Shown here: in pieces, positions 5,466 to 6,733 of the stretch
Numbering within the stretch: the stretch's first letter is position 1
Layout of the letters: each line of letters starts with the position of its first letter
From: an uncultured Lachnospiraceae bacterium
GTDB taxonomy: Bacteria > Bacillota > Clostridia > Lachnospirales > Lachnospiraceae
Direction of reading: 5' to 3'
Assembly: GCA_910579865.1 (NCBI GenBank)
Contig: CAJTXA010000055.1
Coordinates: 1-6,733, forward strand
DNA length: 6,733 nt
The notes under the pieces: generated by a model
Databases searched by the model: none
Told to the model about the DNA's origin: nothing
What the model saw: the letters and a program-made list of their open reading frames with translations, nothing else
Translations under genes and position numbers: made by a program

Positions 5466-5948
5466 ATGAAAATATTTATTTCACATAAAAAAGAAGATGA
5501 GCATACTGCGCTTAGTATACAGCAGACCTTAGTAAATGTGGGTGTCGAAGCATATTTGGATATATTGGACGATATTATTTCAGATGATGGCGAAAAACTA
5601 ACAAAGCATATTCGAGAGAAATTAAGGGAATGCTCAGATGTAATAGTTGTGTTATCTAATAATACTAAACGATCATGGTGGGTTCCTTTTGAAATTGGTA
5701 TGGCAACAGAAAAAGATATGCCGATTGCTAATTATTTAATGAGTTATGAGGAACTACCAGAATATCTGGAGTATTGGCCACGTTTAAAAAATCAACAAGA
5801 TGTCCAAAAATATGTTGAAGTTAGAAATAAGGTGGCAAGACAAGTTGTGTTAGAAAAGCAATTAAATCATAGTTATTATGTAAGAGCAGACAGTAACATT
5901 TCGGAAACGCAGAAATTTTATGAAGAATTGAAAAAAAGTTTGTATTAG
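5466..5948 (+). CDS. TIR-domain protein, probable NAD-consuming signal synthase
   Basis: This is a 160-residue protein made of one TIR domain and a short helical tail. The first strand carries KIFISHKKEDE (residues 2-12), the third region SDVIVVLSNNTKRS, and the WxxxE motif WVPFE places the probable catalytic glutamate at E76. The WWVPFEIG pattern fits the TIR_2 type rather than the ThsB type. GGAGG at 5455-5459 lies 6 nt before the ATG, and the gene follows the caspase stop by 27 nt. TIR domains of this kind cleave NAD+ and, in Thoeris, turn it into a cyclic ADP-ribose type signal for the effector. In this operon it is a candidate producer of the signal sensed by the caspase. No membrane segment or extra sensor domain is visible, so how it detects phage is not apparent. 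Confidence 0.85.
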   Translation: MKIFISHKKEDEHTALSIQQTLVNVGVEAYLDILDDIISDDGEKLTKHIREKLRECSDVIVVLSNNTKRSWWVPFEIGMATEKDMPIANYLMSYEELPEYLEYWPRLKNQQDVQKYVEVRNKVARQVVLEKQLNHSYYVRADSNISETQKFYEELKKSLY

Positions 5949-5964
5949 AAGGGAGAGACGTGTA

Positions 5965-6360
5965 ATGTATAATTTATTTATTAGTCATGCTTGGAAATAT
6001 AATTCTGAGTACTATAATCTTGTAGATATGTTGAATAAAGCCTCGTATTTTTCGTGGAAAAATTACAGTGTTCCTCAACATGATGCGTTAGATACACGAA
6101 CAGATAAAGAACTTGATGAGGCTTTACATAGACAGATAAGTCCTTGTTCCTGTGTGTTGATAATTGCGGGGATGTATTATAATCATAGACGCTGGATTCA
6201 AAAAGAGGTTGACATTGCTAATAGTTATGGAAAACCTATTATTGTAATAAGACCTAGAGGACAAGAAAGAATGCCCTCAGAGTTATTAACAGAATCATAT
6301 TATCATGTCAATTGGAATACAGAAAGTGTGGTATCAGCTATTAGGGAATATTCTTTATAG
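5965..6360 (+). CDS. ThsB-like TIR protein (PF08937/DUF1863 type) of Thoeris
   Basis: The 131-residue protein matches the ThsB pattern along its whole length: NLFISHAW at 3-10, WKNYSVPQHD at 31-40, QISPCSCVLIIAGMY at 57-71, RRWIQKEVDIA at 75-85 and KPIIVIRP at 90-97, ending in VNWNTESVVSAIREYSL. The WxxxE motif gives W77 and the likely catalytic E81. GGGAG at 5951-5955 lies 9 nt upstream of the ATG, and the gap to the preceding TIR gene is 16 nt. In Thoeris, ThsB senses infection and makes an NAD-derived signal for the partner effector. Systems with several TIR genes are known, where each recognises different phages. It could be the sensor-synthase for the caspase, with the first TIR as an additional sensor, or the two may act together; sequence does not decide. 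Confidence 0.85.
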   Translation: MYNLFISHAWKYNSEYYNLVDMLNKASYFSWKNYSVPQHDALDTRTDKELDEALHRQISPCSCVLIIAGMYYNHRRWIQKEVDIANSYGKPIIVIRPRGQERMPSELLTESYYHVNWNTESVVSAIREYSL

Positions 6361-6632
6361 CGTGAATGGAGATGTTGCTTGCAAAATGCTTGCAAAAACT
6401 CTCGAAACGAGAAATAATCTGTAGAATGTGAAGAATTTCTATACAAAATAAGGTGATTATATTGTTGGCTAGACACAAGATATAGTTATCAAAATCGAGT
6501 TCGAGTGATGAAATGGGCTTTATGAAGCTAGTATTTATGCGGCTTCCAAACAAATTTATTTAAGTAGTGGCAACGATTTGGCAACATTTTTCACATCACG
6601 CACTAAATAATTACATCAATGGCATAAAGAAA
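6361..6632. other. Gene-free region downstream of the Thoeris-like operon
   Basis: No gene with a plausible start, ribosome binding site and family pattern is seen on either strand. It holds the tandem TGCTTGCAAAA repeat at 6376-6397, the TCTCG/CGAGA hairpin at 6400-6412, and a shorter imperfect repeat of TGGCAAC at 6568-6574 and 6579-6585. The region could be debris of an integration event, but nothing in it identifies an attachment site. Confidence 0.55.
6376..6397 (+). repeat. Perfect tandem repeat, 11 nt x 2
   Basis: TGCTTGCAAAA occurs twice without interruption, at 6376-6386 and 6387-6397, starting 16 nt after the last TIR stop codon. A small TCTCG-AAA-CGAGA hairpin (6400-6412) follows almost at once. 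It could be a protein binding site or slippage product. Confidence 0.7.
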
Positions 6633-6686
6633 ACCTTGCTGATTTTCAGATATGGAAACTGAATATCGGCAAGGTCTTTTTTATGC
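6623..6686. terminator. Strong bidirectional intrinsic terminator between convergent genes
   Basis: A stem pairs 6633-6649 with 6659-6675 (one T-T mismatch, one G-U) around a 9-nt loop, followed by T6 at 6677-6682. It extends outward to GCATAA/TTATGC. On the minus strand the A-rich 5' side becomes a T-rich tail, so it would also end the minus-strand gene whose stop codon lies at 6681-6683. It closes the Thoeris-like operon from the left and that gene from the right. Confidence 0.85.
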
Positions 6687-6733
6687 TTTCTTCTTTTTCT
6701 GTTTTTTCTTTTCTTCTTTCTCGATTTTCTGAA
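6681..6733 (-). CDS. C-terminal end of a minus-strand gene, lysine-rich tail
   Basis: Read on the minus strand from the window edge, the sequence encodes QKIEKEEKKKQKKKKA followed by a TAA stop (6683-6681). The stop is immediately followed by the hairpin terminator, and the tail has the composition of many natural basic protein C-termini, which is why I favour a real gene over a random purine tract. The protein itself lies outside the window and cannot be identified. The gene is convergent with the Thoeris-like operon. Confidence 0.5.
   Translation of the reverse strand, partial: QKIEKEEKKKQKKKKA

Noticed and set aside
6512..6610. Open frame ending GNDLATFFTSRTK, considered as a remnant of an integrase
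   Set aside because: No start codon with a ribosome binding site and no integrase catalytic motif; 32 codons are not enough to support a family.

Overview
The window looks like a defence-gene cluster on a low-GC Gram-positive chromosome, probably a Clostridia/Lachnospiraceae-type organism. This rests on AT-rich coding sequence, strong AGGAGG-type ribosome binding sites, short intergenic gaps, and gene families common in gut Bacillota. The species cannot be named from the sequence alone.

Layout, left to right. Positions 1-148 hold a terminator-like hairpin and the leader of the first operon. Positions 149-2473 hold a two-gene AbiL/RloAB-type operon: an AAA/ABC-like ATPase followed by a RloB-family TOPRIM protein. 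Positions 2474-2809 are a gene-free leader. Positions 2810-4457 are an IS110-family insertion sequence of the IS1111 type. Its DEDD/serine transposase is broken by a one-base frameshift, it has 13-bp subterminal inverted repeats, and a long structured non-coding RNA lies 3' of the transposase. Positions 4470-6360 hold a three-gene operon: a caspase-like protease, a TIR protein and a ThsB-like TIR protein. This is the gene content of type IV Thoeris, with a second TIR added. Positions 6361-6680 are gene-free and end in a strong hairpin terminator. A lysine-rich C-terminus of a minus-strand gene enters from the right edge.

The most interesting signal is that the RNA in the insertion sequence can be read as a bridge RNA (seekRNA) against its own insertion site. 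One segment, TAGGAGAC, is identical to the DNA just left of the element. A second, ACCTGT, is the reverse complement of the DNA spanning the right junction. A third, ATAAC, is identical to the element's own right end. They occur in the order left-target, right-target, left-donor expected from the IS621 bridge RNA, and together they define an AC core present at both junctions. This fixes the element ends to the base and lets the empty site be reconstructed.

The element sits about 12 bp upstream of the caspase start codon. It separates the Thoeris operon from its original leader, so expression of that operon may now depend on the insertion sequence. The two defence operons would act in parallel. 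AbiL-type modules pair an ATPase with a TOPRIM protein, while Thoeris makes a nucleotide signal with TIR enzymes and kills or arrests the cell through an effector, here a protease.
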